From Dillenia suffruticosa (lineage: Eukaryota; Streptophyta; Magnoliopsida; Dilleniales; Dilleniaceae), in NCBI GenBank assembly GCA_033439265.1, contig JAVTVX010000010.1, forward strand, positions 28,943,056-29,007,055: 64,000 nucleotides of DNA, read 5' to 3'. Positions 37,573 through 48,469 of this stretch are shown one piece after another (position 1 is the first letter of the stretch; each line of letters begins with the position of its first letter). The position numbers and the translations under genes are program-made. Under the pieces are notes generated by a model. It had not been told where the DNA came from and made no database searches. It worked only from the letters and a program-made list of their open reading frames with translations.

Positions 37573-38550
37573 TGTTACATATTGTTTAAAGAGAGACAGC
37601 AACCGGGCAGCCCCATTGGGGGCAGCAAACACCATTTTCTCCAAGAGGAAAAGGGGTAGCAACACTATTCATGTCCATAGCAGCAGCCCGCCGAGAAGCA
37701 TTTTGCAATAATGTAGTTCCAACATTCCCATTCCATTTTTATTTATTTATGAGTTTTTTTTATATGTTTTATTTCTGATTTAATTTTCTAGTTAAAAGTT
37801 TATTGAAGTCTTAATAAATGATAATTGTAAGATTTAAATGATCTTATTTACTTGATATTTATAGGCATTTGTTTTCATAATTATTTTGGAATTATTAAAT
37901 AGAGACCTATATTTAATAACTCTAGAATAGTCTACAATCATTTAAAAATAGTAAGATTTGTGTGTTTTTAATAGAATGATAATTGATATAGTTTTATGAT
38001 ATCGCAAGGTGTAGGATTTATATCAAGAGATTAGATAATCTAATTTAAATAAATTCAGGTTGGAATTTACTGGTTAGAATTGGGTCTCTCTAGATCGTAA
38101 TGCTATCGGAACATTAAATCCAATAAGTGTCTCTTGGGTTATCTTTCGATTAGCGAAATAATTAACGATGGTATCTTGACTGTCGAAAAAGTAAGAAGAG
38201 ATTGGTCGTTTCGTGGTACGGTCATAACCAATTTATTCATAAAATATCTAGTAATTTTTGTATCGATGATCAATCAAATACATTAAGGTAGAAATAACTC
38301 CTTTGGTTTGGTTTTCTTTCATTGATATTCTCTTTTTTAATTGACATTATTTAGTTGTTTTATTTTAATTAATTTTCATTGATTTATTTATTTTTATTAA
38401 AGTTAGATCATTTCTCAAATCTCTCATATTTTCATTTTCCTTGAAAGAGATAAATCCACCGTTTCCTGTAAATTTGACATTGTTCACCTTAGACTCATTT
38501 TTAGTGAAATAGATAATTTTATTTTTGATTGTTTGACGACACACCATACA
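37070..38550. mobile_element. 1.48-kb insertion splitting the RLK-B kinase domain
   Basis: The kinase sequence breaks between NLV and HLCGY. Between lies AT-rich DNA starting TG (37070) and ending CA (38550), with a (TA)n run at 37532-37570 and a later region whose layout resembles the 3' end of a plant LTR. GTG (CAC on the plus strand) occurs at both joins, so the target duplication is short or unclear. A solo LTR is my favoured reading; a long intron is possible, but splicing at GT/AG here would lose one base of frame. No coding sequence is visible. Confidence 0.4.
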
Positions 38551-40116
38551 CCAAGTTCATGTGATGCATAGAGCCAATGGTGTTGACTTCCGTTACAAAT
38601 TCGTTCTCCCCATGGGGAAGGAATCTCCCAAGTTTCTTTACAGCAACCGAAGTCCCATATGCGAGACCTCCTTTGTAAACACTTCCGAATCCTCGGGCAA
38701 ACAAGACCAAATAGTATGCCAATTATCAAAGAGTCCATTCTATTAATGCCATTCGCTTCCAAATCTACTAGCTAAGCATACTTACCTCTCCCAAGCAACT
38801 GGGAGAAATTGCACGTCCGTATTTGTAGTTCCTTGTAAGTGAAACTCATTGGAGCACCCGCTATTATTAAAGCATTCTCCATAGCCTTTTTCAAGGCTCG
38901 CTTTCTATGGATAATGTAGTACAACAACAAACACAGAAGCCCAACCAGTACAAGCAATGTTAGGACAATGGGAATAACTAAGACCTTCTCATGACTAATC
39001 GCAGACTCTCCTCCAGAGTCCTCAGATCTTGTTCTGTTGCCATCCGATGTTTGAGAGCCATGATGGACTTTCACAAACAAGGTTGAACCAGGATCCTCGT
39101 ACTCACCAAACCCTAAAACTCCTCAGAATCCAACAATAAGCCTTCTCTTCGCTTAGTCCATAAACAGAAGCTACACACTCACAATCCAATAAACAAGCAT
39201 CTCTACACTTGGACATCGCAGTTATATCACTATAGTTTGCAATAGCAGAAGATTCGTAGGAGTAATTTATCTGAGGAACTGTAGTAATGTTCCAATTCGA
39301 GGTGTTATTCTTATTTTCTGCACCACACATTTGAGTCTTCAATGCATCTTCTAAGCACTGTACACCATTTCCTAACTTAGAAGTTCCAGGTAAGCATGTG
39401 CAAGAGGCATTAGTTTTACTTCTGTCCAAATTACATATCCCATTACCACAAACACGAGCAATGTCACATGGATTCAGACACTGCAGCCCACTCTGGCACC
39501 CATTGTCTAAATCCATTAGCATCGTTGTCACACCTATGCAAACATAAATTCCCATTCGTTTCCAATATAAGTCTTGGAAGAACTGCTGATCTGATTTATT
39601 GATTTGTGGCCAAAGAGAATCCCCCAGTATCTCCATCATTTTTGGACACATATACAGCTCCATCAGAGGACTGACCGCAAACAATTCCAAAATCTCCCCA
39701 CCTTATTTAAAACTGCCATAACATCACCTGTCACATTAGATATGTTGGGTCCTTACCAGTAGGAGTAGTTGCTGTAAAACTTAGGCAATGAATCATAGGA
39801 TGCTGGAGGTTATAAGTTAGAGCTAGGCTTAGTGAAATGGGCTGCCGCAACATTTTAAAGTATAGTAACCATTGCGTAGAGAAGACTTGGATGACATTAG
39901 TTCAAGTGCGACTGTTAACAATTGGCCTGGAAGGAGTGTGTCTGATGTGTGTGAAAAGCTTTGCCATATTGGATAAAGGGTGCTGTTGTTGAGAATGAAA
40001 TTTCCAGATTCAGCCATAGTTGCTCCAAAAACACCTGCATTGGAGGCGTCTGATGCCCACAGAATGGTTTTTCCATCGGTGAGAATGAGGTTTCCAGTGT
40101 TGTCAAGCTCCAGAAT

Positions 40117-40314
40117 CTTTTTTTTGTCCTCTGGACTTGATCCACCACCGAGTATCCGGAGCTTTACCCTGATTAATCTCGGCCGAGCTGCTGTCGGGTC
40201 CCAATCGGGAGGGAGCTCTCCTAACGTCGTTTTTGCCACTACCAAGACTCGTACTCCTGTTCTTGATATGGGATGCTAGAGCCCTCCCCACTAGACCAAC
40301 GAAACGTTGGTATG
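40117..40314 (-). mobile_element. tRNA-derived SINE with 14-base target duplication
   Basis: TCAAGCTCCAGAAT occurs at both sides (40103-40116 and 40315-40328). The insert has a T8 run on its left, i.e. an A-tail on the minus strand. On the minus strand it begins near ACCAACGTTTCGTTGG, followed by a TCTAGTGGGGAGG stretch like an A box and an ACGAGTCTTGG stretch like a degenerate B box. It resembles plant Au-type SINEs. RLK-A has the uninterrupted site at about 13320, proving an insertion specific to RLK-B. Confidence 0.85.
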
Positions 40315-41202
40315 TCAAGCTCCAGAATTGCATCTTGTCCCACCAGAGAGTTTCTAATTAGATGATTGAGAGACTAGAGAAATTGTTGGCTAAGTTAAGT
40401 ATACCTGCAAAATTTTTAGTTAACACGAAAGATGGAAATGGGAATTCAGATCACACTACACTCTTAACAGTAGAGTGCAACAACCGCAAATCTAGTAGGT
40501 AGGAGATGGTTCAAATCTTTTAATTGGAATTACTGTACAAAAATCGGTGCTCTCTGACATGGTGTTGTTTCTTTTTTCTTTTTTTTTTTGGGGGGGTCAA
40601 GTTTAGAAGGTAGTAAAGAGTTTCCTGTTTGTTACCCACTGTAGGCATTACTATAAGGGCTTCACCACCTCTCTAAAATCTTTGGTTTTTTTGAGGCATC
40701 ACTATTCTATCATAATGTTGAACGTTGCAGTAAGTAAAGTGTTACAGGAATCAAACATTTGTTTCAGAAATATGTCTAAATCCAAATGCAACTCTAATCA
40801 TTCGTTTATGGCCTTTCAAACGCTGCTAGTGGCAAGAGCAATCTCATGGGTCTAGTGTACACTTAAGTCTTCTATATGGCTCAATGAGCCTAGCCTATAT
40901 TTTCTGCAGATTCAGTAATTTAAATCTAAAAGTATCCTTGCACTAACAACTCACATGTTGGCTGACCAAACCAGCGTGTGATCTCCAGGAAGATCTGCAA
41001 ACCATATTGCCAGTTGAAATTGATCACTCGAATCTGTTTGGGTGAATCCAAAAACAAAGGTTCCATTGTCTGAAACCCATGCCTGATTCTTGCTGGCTAG
41101 CAATCTCGAACCATAGCTGATCTTACCAGCCCTCCGTACTCCTAACATGGCTAGTAGTGCAAACTAGAAGAACCGCAAACGAGAAAATGTGAAAGAGGCC
41201 AT

Positions 41203-43359
41203 GTGATGAAGTGAATGAATGTTCTTTTGAGTGTGTTATGGTGTGGCACTTGCGTGCGTCAAGTGTTCTATTGATTACAGCAAATGAGATCGTGGGATGG
41301 TTTGTGTGCATTAAGGGAAGATTGTTCAACGTGTACATTGGTGGTTGAGCTATAAAGTTGAAATATATGTCAAAAGGTCGGAGATAGAACAGTTAGAGCA
41401 TTGTCGGGCCTACGCGATCTCTCATAATGTAGTTTTTCCTGTTTTTAAATTTCAAACTCGAGACTTGATTAAAAGATGCAACACCTTTAACTACTAAGTT
41501 TTGGTTCATTTATATGTTTCTATCGGCATGAGATTGCTTCATGTTTTCACATTTGGAATTGTGGCTCTGAACTTGTATATGCATTGCATTGACCAATCTT
41601 GTGAGAAAAAATAAGTTTCTAGTTATGTTGCACGCTCATATTAAACATGTATCAACACTTTTTAAAAACAACATATTAGACTTTATAAATCAAAATATGT
41701 TTATGTCGTATATATTCTTTGTTTGTATTTCATAGGTTTCTAACAATAGGATGCATGCAATTTCCTATGTAGTAGTGACTGAACCTTTAAACTTGTCAAT
41801 TTACAGGTTTTGTTGAGAGCAACAACAGACCTGTCTACTAGAGGTTGACATTGTAGGTATGCCGTTGAAGTTTTACGTCTACTAGTTCCTTTCTATACTT
41901 CATTGAAACTTTGAGAAATGATTAGTAGCATTAGGATTGAAGCGGCCCATAATAGGAGGATAATCAATCTTACCATGACACATAATTAAGTCCCTTTTCA
42001 AATTTCTCTGTTTTTCTAATGAGAAGGGTGAATTGCCTCCTTGACGTCTTCTCCTGAAGCCAAAGAAGCCATAGATGAAGAATGCTTATCTTTTTTTGAA
42101 CCTAACACTCAATTAAACCTAATCTAGAGTTTGAAAATACACCAAGTCTGCATTAGCTCAAAATTTAAGGCATACGTCAAGGTGATTAGGACTTTCTGCA
42201 TTGACCTTATAATTGAGAATTATACATTGAAAGAGTTATAAGATGTGGCCCTAAACAATCCCCGAGAAGATGGAACTAGTAACAAGGATAGCAAATCCAT
42301 ATACCAATGGACAATCGATTTAATAGATAAAGGTGCTAGGTTATTAACCAAGTCTCGGGTTCGAAATTTAGGAATAACAATTTTAATTCTTGATTAATAA
42401 CAGAGCCTAATTTGATCTGTAATACTCAGAGCAGAATGCACTCAGGGATAAGTCATGGGACCAAGACAGGCCAAGGCCACTGTCATAGCAATGAAAACAG
42501 TTCATTCGCTCACCAATCTTTTCATATATGTCAACATTTATCTGTCAGGTCCAAAATGACTGCACACCAAGTTTCATGTCCAGGCTACATCCTCAGACAA
42601 ATAGCGCAGCAGAAGCCTAAAAAGTCATTTATGTCCGGTCACGTAAAAGATGTTCAAACGTTGTCTAGCTTAAAAGAAGTTGGCAAATGAGTTCCATTTA
42701 AATTAATGAAACTGATAGACTGATAGAAATTCCATTCAATATTTTTTACAATGTAATAAATGTCAAAGGAGTTCCAAGTTCTTTTTTTTTTTGGGGGTGT
42801 GGGAAATGGGGGTTGAAGCTCATGGGAAAGAGTGGGTTGTGGTGAAGGAAAGGAATCAAGATTCCAACCTGGCAACAATCCAGAAAATTTGGAATATAAT
42901 ACCGAGATATGAGTTGTAAGAGCAATACAGAAAACCAATATTCAATCAGTGGCTTGACAAAGTGGTAATATCATCAAATATATTCATTGATCCACTCAAC
43001 AAGAAAATAAGAAGTTTGCAACACAAATAAGTAAAAAAATATGCATTGACCCAAAACCACATTTCAACAATATGAACTACCCAAAACAAACATGTGCAGC
43101 ACAACCAAAATTCTTTACCTCCCACAAAACCCTCAATGCAGTTTTGAAACAGACCGCTGGAAGAAAGAATCAAAAGCCTGCTCAGCAACAGTTTGAATTG
43201 CTTGTCACCTATTCCATAATGGAAATGAGCCTATTCTACAAATTCAGACATCAAAAATATAAATGTAGTTGACATATTAGTAGCATAACCAGTAATCTTC
43301 TGGGAGGCTTAAACTACTGCAATATGAAAAATATTCAAGAGCTTGACAAAATAACAACT
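41203..43359. other. Spacer between RLK-B and SLD, no gene
   Basis: 41815-42780 matches 14216-15350 beside RLK-A. About 41340-41810 is an extra stretch absent from that copy. 42780-43350 is the presumed 3' region of SLD; short antisense frames are not conserved. Confidence 0.55.
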
Positions 43360-44703
43360 TCAACCATGGGTGTTCATTGCTTCCCATACCAAATTCTTTG
43401 GAACAGGACTTGAGAGATCGCGAGCCTGCAATGCTGCTGCCTTTAGTGTTCCAAGAGTCATCACATTTGCCATCCAGAATGAAGCACTATCATAGGGCAA
43501 TTTATGCTTCTTGCAAAGCTCCTTAACAAATGGTGAGATCTTCCTAAGTTGACACCTTGGCAACCTAGGAAATAAATGATGCTCAATCTGAAATTGCAAT
43601 CCACCATGAAACCAATCCATCCAAGACGAACACAATATATCAAGTGTCCCATTTGTCTGCTTCTCGAACCAATCATTCCCAGTAGGATGACCCACATAGA
43701 CACTCGATGAGAAATGATTCAAACAGAACTGAATATGCTGAATCGCAGTAACAACAAAGCTTGCCACAACAAACATTATCCTCTCACCCCAATTGGGCAG
43801 GCAAGAAACAAGCAGAGGATACCAAATCCAGAACACAAGCAGCCCCAACAACTCCAGAACCCTATTGGGCACCCTCCTCTTCGACAACAACAGCAAGAAC
43901 GATTGTGCAAACAGATTAACCCTGGCGAAACACATGACAGGATAAAAAGTCCAATGCTGGTAACTAACTAAAAACCTACAAACAGAGTCAAAAGTCATCT
44001 TCCTTTCATAAAAATGAGATGTCAAGGACTTGAAAAAAGCCGATGACACCACAAAAAAGGGCATGTGCTGAAGATCTGGATCAAACTCTAGACTATTGCA
44101 CGCTATGTGATGTGCATTGTGATTCCATTTCCACCACCCAATGCTAATCCCAGCCAAACAGTTACCCGTCAGAATTTGGACAATCCGATTTAACCTCGGA
44201 TTGTTAGTAACCTTGTAATGCCCAGAATCATGCCCAATCCAACCACTCTGAATCCAAGTAAACCCAACTAATCCACCACAAAATAAATGAACCCACAAAC
44301 TATCACAACACAAAACACCATAAAAAATAACAAGTAACATAACAACAATGGTAAAAATTGAAATGGGGAAATTGTAACCTTTCTTTTCAAACAAACCCAT
44401 TTTGGAGAATTCCGATAGGAGTTTCCGGTAATCCTTAGAAACCTCAGAGACTTTGTAGTCTTTGAGGTAATACCCGGTAAAGAAATTGTCGAGATACTGC
44501 CAAGCAGTGCCTGGATGGTAAGCGACGAATGCATCTGTGACGTCTTGGCCTGCAAGATTGAGTAAAGGAAGATCACCACCGGGATGGGTTTTCGCCCAAT
44601 CAGTGACATTGTAGATCTTGCCCTGAATTGAGATCCAGAGATCTGAGTGCTTGTTGTGGGTTTTGAGCTGTTCGGCTGTAATGCACTTGTTGGACTCCCC
44701 CAT
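43360..44703 (-). CDS. SLD: Sphingolipid delta-8 long-chain base desaturase (cytochrome b5 fusion)
   Basis: An intact single-exon frame of 447 residues, the usual length for plant SLD proteins. I start at MGESNKCITA; the 17 residues upstream in frame look like leader. Residues 1-90 are a cytochrome b5 domain with haem ligands H40 (in HPGGD) and H63. The desaturase part has three histidine boxes: HDSGH at 158-162, HNAHH at 195-199 and QIEHH at 372-376, where Q replaces the first His as in front-end desaturases. Hydrophobic segments lie around 112-132, 137-155, 285-303 and 308-325. By family knowledge it inserts the delta-8 double bond into long-chain bases of ceramides in the ER membrane, taking electrons via its own b5 domain. 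It is the only clearly intact recognisable enzyme in the window; a broken relative lies at 15460-15827. Delta-6 acyl desaturases share the architecture but are less likely in an ordinary plant. Confidence 0.95.
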   Translation of the reverse strand: MGESNKCITAEQLKTHNKHSDLWISIQGKIYNVTDWAKTHPGGDLPLLNLAGQDVTDAFVAYHPGTAWQYLDNFFTGYYLKDYKVSEVSKDYRKLLSEFSKMGLFEKKGYNFPISIFTIVVMLLVIFYGVLCCDSLWVHLFCGGLVGFTWIQSGWIGHDSGHYKVTNNPRLNRIVQILTGNCLAGISIGWWKWNHNAHHIACNSLEFDPDLQHMPFFVVSSAFFKSLTSHFYERKMTFDSVCRFLVSYQHWTFYPVMCFARVNLFAQSFLLLLSKRRVPNRVLELLGLLVFWIWYPLLVSCLPNWGERIMFVVASFVVTAIQHIQFCLNHFSSSVYVGHPTGNDWFEKQTNGTLDILCSSWMDWFHGGLQFQIEHHLFPRLPRCQLRKISPFVKELCKKHKLPYDSASFWMANVMTLGTLKAAALQARDLSSPVPKNLVWEAMNTHG

Positions 44704-44781
44704 TTCGATCTGTGAGAATAGAGAGAGAGGCGGTGAAAGATCTGAAAATACCAAGTGAATTGTTGCGTAACAAAGCTCCCT

Positions 44782-44788
44782 ATAAAAA
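44782..44788 (-). promoter_or_regulatory. Possible TATA-like element of SLD
   Basis: TTTATAG on the minus strand, about 80 bases upstream of the SLD start, inside GTTTTTATAGGGAG. Position is right for a plant promoter but the match is imperfect. Confidence 0.35.
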
Positions 44789-46574
44789 CGGGGTTCCGGG
44801 ATTCTCTCTCACACTTAATTTTTTGTAGATGATTTTTTTTCTCTCTCTATCTGTGGATGCTGTGTTCTTGGCTCTTGTGTGTCTGGTGTGGTGTGCAGAA
44901 GACAGGAGAGGATGAAGAGGCGCCAGAGAAGGGTTTTAAAATGATTCTTCTGTGGCCTAATAAGGTTAGAGAGAGACAGAGAGAGAAAGGGTTTTTGGTA
45001 TAAGCACACGCCCACGCCCACGCTCACGCTCACGCCCACGCGTTTGAACTCTGTGGGCAGCATATACTCACGAAGGACAGAGACAGTCCATAATGCTCTA
45101 GGTCAGCCATGTGATGATGTGTTTTTGGTTACTTTGCTGTTAAGCATTTCTCGAACGTTTTTGTCTGATTAGCAATCAAATAAAAATATTTTCGTTAAGA
45201 ATTAGGAGTATGAATCTAAAACTTGATTCAATGGATTGGTTCAAACCCAATTACCCTAACTTGAATCAGAAAAGGGTATTTACGCCCAAATGTCGTCTTT
45301 TGACATACCATATTCAAAATGCTTGAGAAAGAAAGTTAATCCCAACTTTTTTTCGGTGGTAGTATTTATTAACTTATTTTTAACTTTCCTTAATGAAAAT
45401 TTTTAGTTAGGCATTGGAAAAATACCTTTAAATAAACATTTACTAAATTCATCCGGTAAATCTACATGTATAAACTCAAATTATTATATTAGATCAATAA
45501 TTTTCGTAAATTGATTGGAATTCTTAATTTATACAAAGATATTGAAATCTATTATGAAATTGTTCTTATATAATCAAATATAATCGAATGATCGTCTTTA
45601 CTTTTAAACGATAAACTTATCACGGTTCTAATGACCAAAACCATTGTTGCAATCCCACGAAATTAAAGCAAGTACGACAACTAAAAGTGAAAGCATAGGA
45701 GACCTTTTATATTTGATCCGGTAGATAAAAGTAACTTTGAGAGAGAGAGAGAGAGAACTTGTGGTACATTGAAACGTTTGAAATGAAAATGAGTATTGAA
45801 GACGAAGATTGTCCTGCTGATGATCAACTTGACGATTATTTTGCTAAAGAGCGGGGGTCCTCTCTTGATTGTTAGATTGATTGTGGGAGGAAGCTTCCTG
45901 GGAGATCATTTGGATGGTCCTGTCGTCTTATAGGTTCGTTCATTTCATGCATTGATGAACACTCTGTACGAAATCATGGCCAAGAGAGGTGCAAACGGGG
46001 ATAACTTCAATTTGTTACCAAGTTGATGACATCATGTTTTCAAAATACATGTTCCACTTACAATTCCTAAAATCACAAATTCAATCTTCATATTTTAATT
46101 GGTTATGAAAATACTCCTCAGTAGCGGTAACTTTTGAGATGTATTGATAAATAAAATTTATTTTCTCTTAATTTTTTAATTATACAATAAAAAATATTAT
46201 AATACTGAAACCATTATTTAGATAAAAATAAAAACAAAACGATATATAAACGGTATAGAATTTTTCTTAAAAATTAATATATAATTTGAAATTATAATAT
46301 TATTTGCCTGCTTAAATTTTTAATTTATAAATAATTTAAAATATCTTAAATGGAATACAAATACGCTCAAGGTACTCTTCTCAAATTATTTTTTGGATAT
46401 AGACAAAGTAAATTTATTCAGAAGATTGAAGAACCGATTTTGTTATTGTTACAAGGGAAACAGCGTGGGCGTGAGGCGCGTGATAGGAGGAATAAGTAGA
46501 AAGAGATCCATGGGGGGTAGAGGCCATGTGTGAACGTGGGTTGGAAAGGGTAGTGGACAGCTTGTCAAGGCCCC

Positions 46575-46599
46575 GGGGGGGAGGGGGGGGGGGCGGGGG
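46575..46599 (+). repeat. G-run with quadruplex potential
   Basis: About 23 of 25 bases are G, broken only by an A and a C, so four or more G-tracts of three are available on the plus strand. On the minus strand it creates an artefactual proline run. Confidence 0.7.
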
Positions 46600-48425
46600 T
46601 TGGCTTGGGCAGCTAGGCAGTGACAAGCGACCCTCACCCTCCACTTATAGCCCTTGCAAAAACCAGCTCAAAACACTACATGCCAATGTACGTTCCTTCA
46701 TTTTTTTTTCTAAGTGTTACCCGCCGCCGATATTCGAATTTACTTCAATTAATTTGATCAATACTATAACCTCCATTAAATATTAACTCTCTTAAAATTT
46801 ATTTTTTTATTTATAAAATTTATATTCAAAACATTAATTATAAAAAATTAACATCTGACAATTATATTCATGAGTTATTGATCCCACATTTCTTCTTTCA
46901 TAATCACCCATACATCAGATTTAGTAAAAAATAATAATAAGAAGGAGAAGAAGGAAGAGGAGGAGGAGAAAACAACTGTCTTTTTCCTTTTATTCTTCGA
47001 GCACTACCTGTTTTTACTATTAATTTAATATTATAGTGATGGGGCAATAAAATCTACTTATTAAAAACAATAATTATAATTTGACTCTTTCCATGGTAAC
47101 AAGAAATTGTATTTGAAAATTCATCAATTTATCCATTTTTAAAAGAAATCAGTTTGGGTTGTTTTAGGCATTTGAATGAGAGTGAATTAATTACTTACCT
47201 TATATTTTTTATTTCTTTATAATTCATGAAAGGATTTAATTGACTTAAACTTATATTCTTGTTTCTTTCCTTTAGCAAAGATATGGCTAGGCAAAAAAAA
47301 GGAAAATTAGAAAGAAGGTCCATGAGAGAGAGAAAATGTGCTAGAATTATGAAAACAGGAATTATACTACTTATTACCTTTCCCTTTTTTTCATTTTAAA
47401 TTTATAAGGTAATTAAAGTTTTAATAAGTATACTATATTGCAACATAATTTTAAAAAAAGAAACTAGAATAAAACATAGATAGTGGAAATAAAATATATC
47501 AATACCCTTTTATAGTAAAGTTGATTTTGAAATGGCAAGATGAATAAATCAATATCTTTTATTTCTCTTTTTGTGACCTATATGTAACAAAAAAAAAAAC
47601 ATTTTGAAAATTTTAAAAAATTAAAAAAAAAAAAGTGGATTAAGTAGAAATTGCCAAATTTTTTGTAACAATCTACAAGACCCTCTTTTAATGTCTAAAA
47701 GAAAATGAAATTTTCATCATAAGGTCAAATTCAATGCTTGATACACCGGCAACAAAATTTCTCTATTATCAATAATAGTGTTAGTCATAACCAGTACAAT
47801 CACATTTAAATAGCACATTTATAAGTAATCCTATTTAAATAAAGTTTTTAAAAAAGATTAAAATATATAAAAATCTTTTTATTATTTTTCTTGTAATTTA
47901 TTAAAAATTCTTTTATTAAAAGTTTTTTTTTGAATACGAAAATAGGTATTTTTTTTTAAAGGTATAGGTTTTTATAATTTGATATTATTAACATTTATTT
48001 TTGGTGTGTGAAATATCAAAAATGATAAACTTTAAGAAAACTTTGGCCGAGTTCTTTTTGTAAAAATAAATAAATTTTTTTTCTAGAGTACTTCTTCAAG
48101 AAATTCCTGCGATTAGGAAAAATCAAATTTTTGTTGTAAAGAAGATATTTTAGAGATCGTTTGGTTTGGTATATTCTCGCGGGGGTGAGGGATATTCTTA
48201 AAATTAACTGCTTGTGGTTGCAGGTGAGGAAATGTAAACAACTCAGAAGTGGTCCCTCCCTGATTTAAGCATATTGCGGCCTAAAGGCCTGTCACTCTCT
48301 CTCTCTCTCCCACTTTTTTCCTTTGCCTAACGGTCCGATTTCCCTTTGACGACCCTTCAAAATCTACGATCGCTTTCTCCTCCGCCTTTTGATTGGACAT
48401 AACAAGAGTAATAATAATAACAGCA

Positions 48426-48469
48426 GGAGGAGGTGGAGGTGGAGGTGGAGGTGGAGGTGGAGGTGGAGC
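48426..48469 (+). repeat. GGAGGT hexamer array
   Basis: About seven units. It reads as poly-Gly in one plus frame, which continues open as ATVMIELLINLNPYYDRLNK before a GTAATA site, and as poly-Pro on the minus strand. Either could be an exon edge but neither is recognisable. Confidence 0.7.

Larger units (their letters stand above)
36240..41202 (-). pseudogene. RLK-B: near full-length but broken G-type lectin receptor kinase
   Basis: All parts of an At5g24080-like receptor kinase are present in order on the minus strand: signal-peptide region (ATG at 41200-41202), lectin exon 1 (GSRLLASKNQAWVSDNGTF), an intron, lectin exon 2 (WQSFSH, DTLLPGQ), EGF-like region (NPCDIARVCGNGICNL), PAN-like cysteines (CRDACLLDCECVASVYG), membrane helix (VLVIPIVLTLLVLVGLL), N-lobe (GFGSVYKGG, VAVKKL), C-lobe and last exon. 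A short intron splits LLGRG/GFGSVY with a GTAAGT donor. Breaks: a TAG in the signal region, a frameshift before NPCDIA (about 39475), a SINE in the lectin exon (40117-40314), a 1.48-kb insert in the kinase (37070-38550), a TAG after ENILLD (36827-36829), and one lost base at WAF/GTATAC. The catalytic loop reads HCGIKPEN. Confidence 0.88.

Noticed and set aside
40951-41148. MLGVRRAGKISYG as a start for RLK-B
   Set aside because: It lacks a signal peptide; relatives begin earlier, and an upstream ATG at 41200-41202 leads into a hydrophobic stretch that is interrupted here.
46414-46644. 76-residue proline-rich frame on the minus strand with a TATAAG upstream
   Set aside because: Its only feature is a proline run from a G-tract, and overlapping frames are open too.
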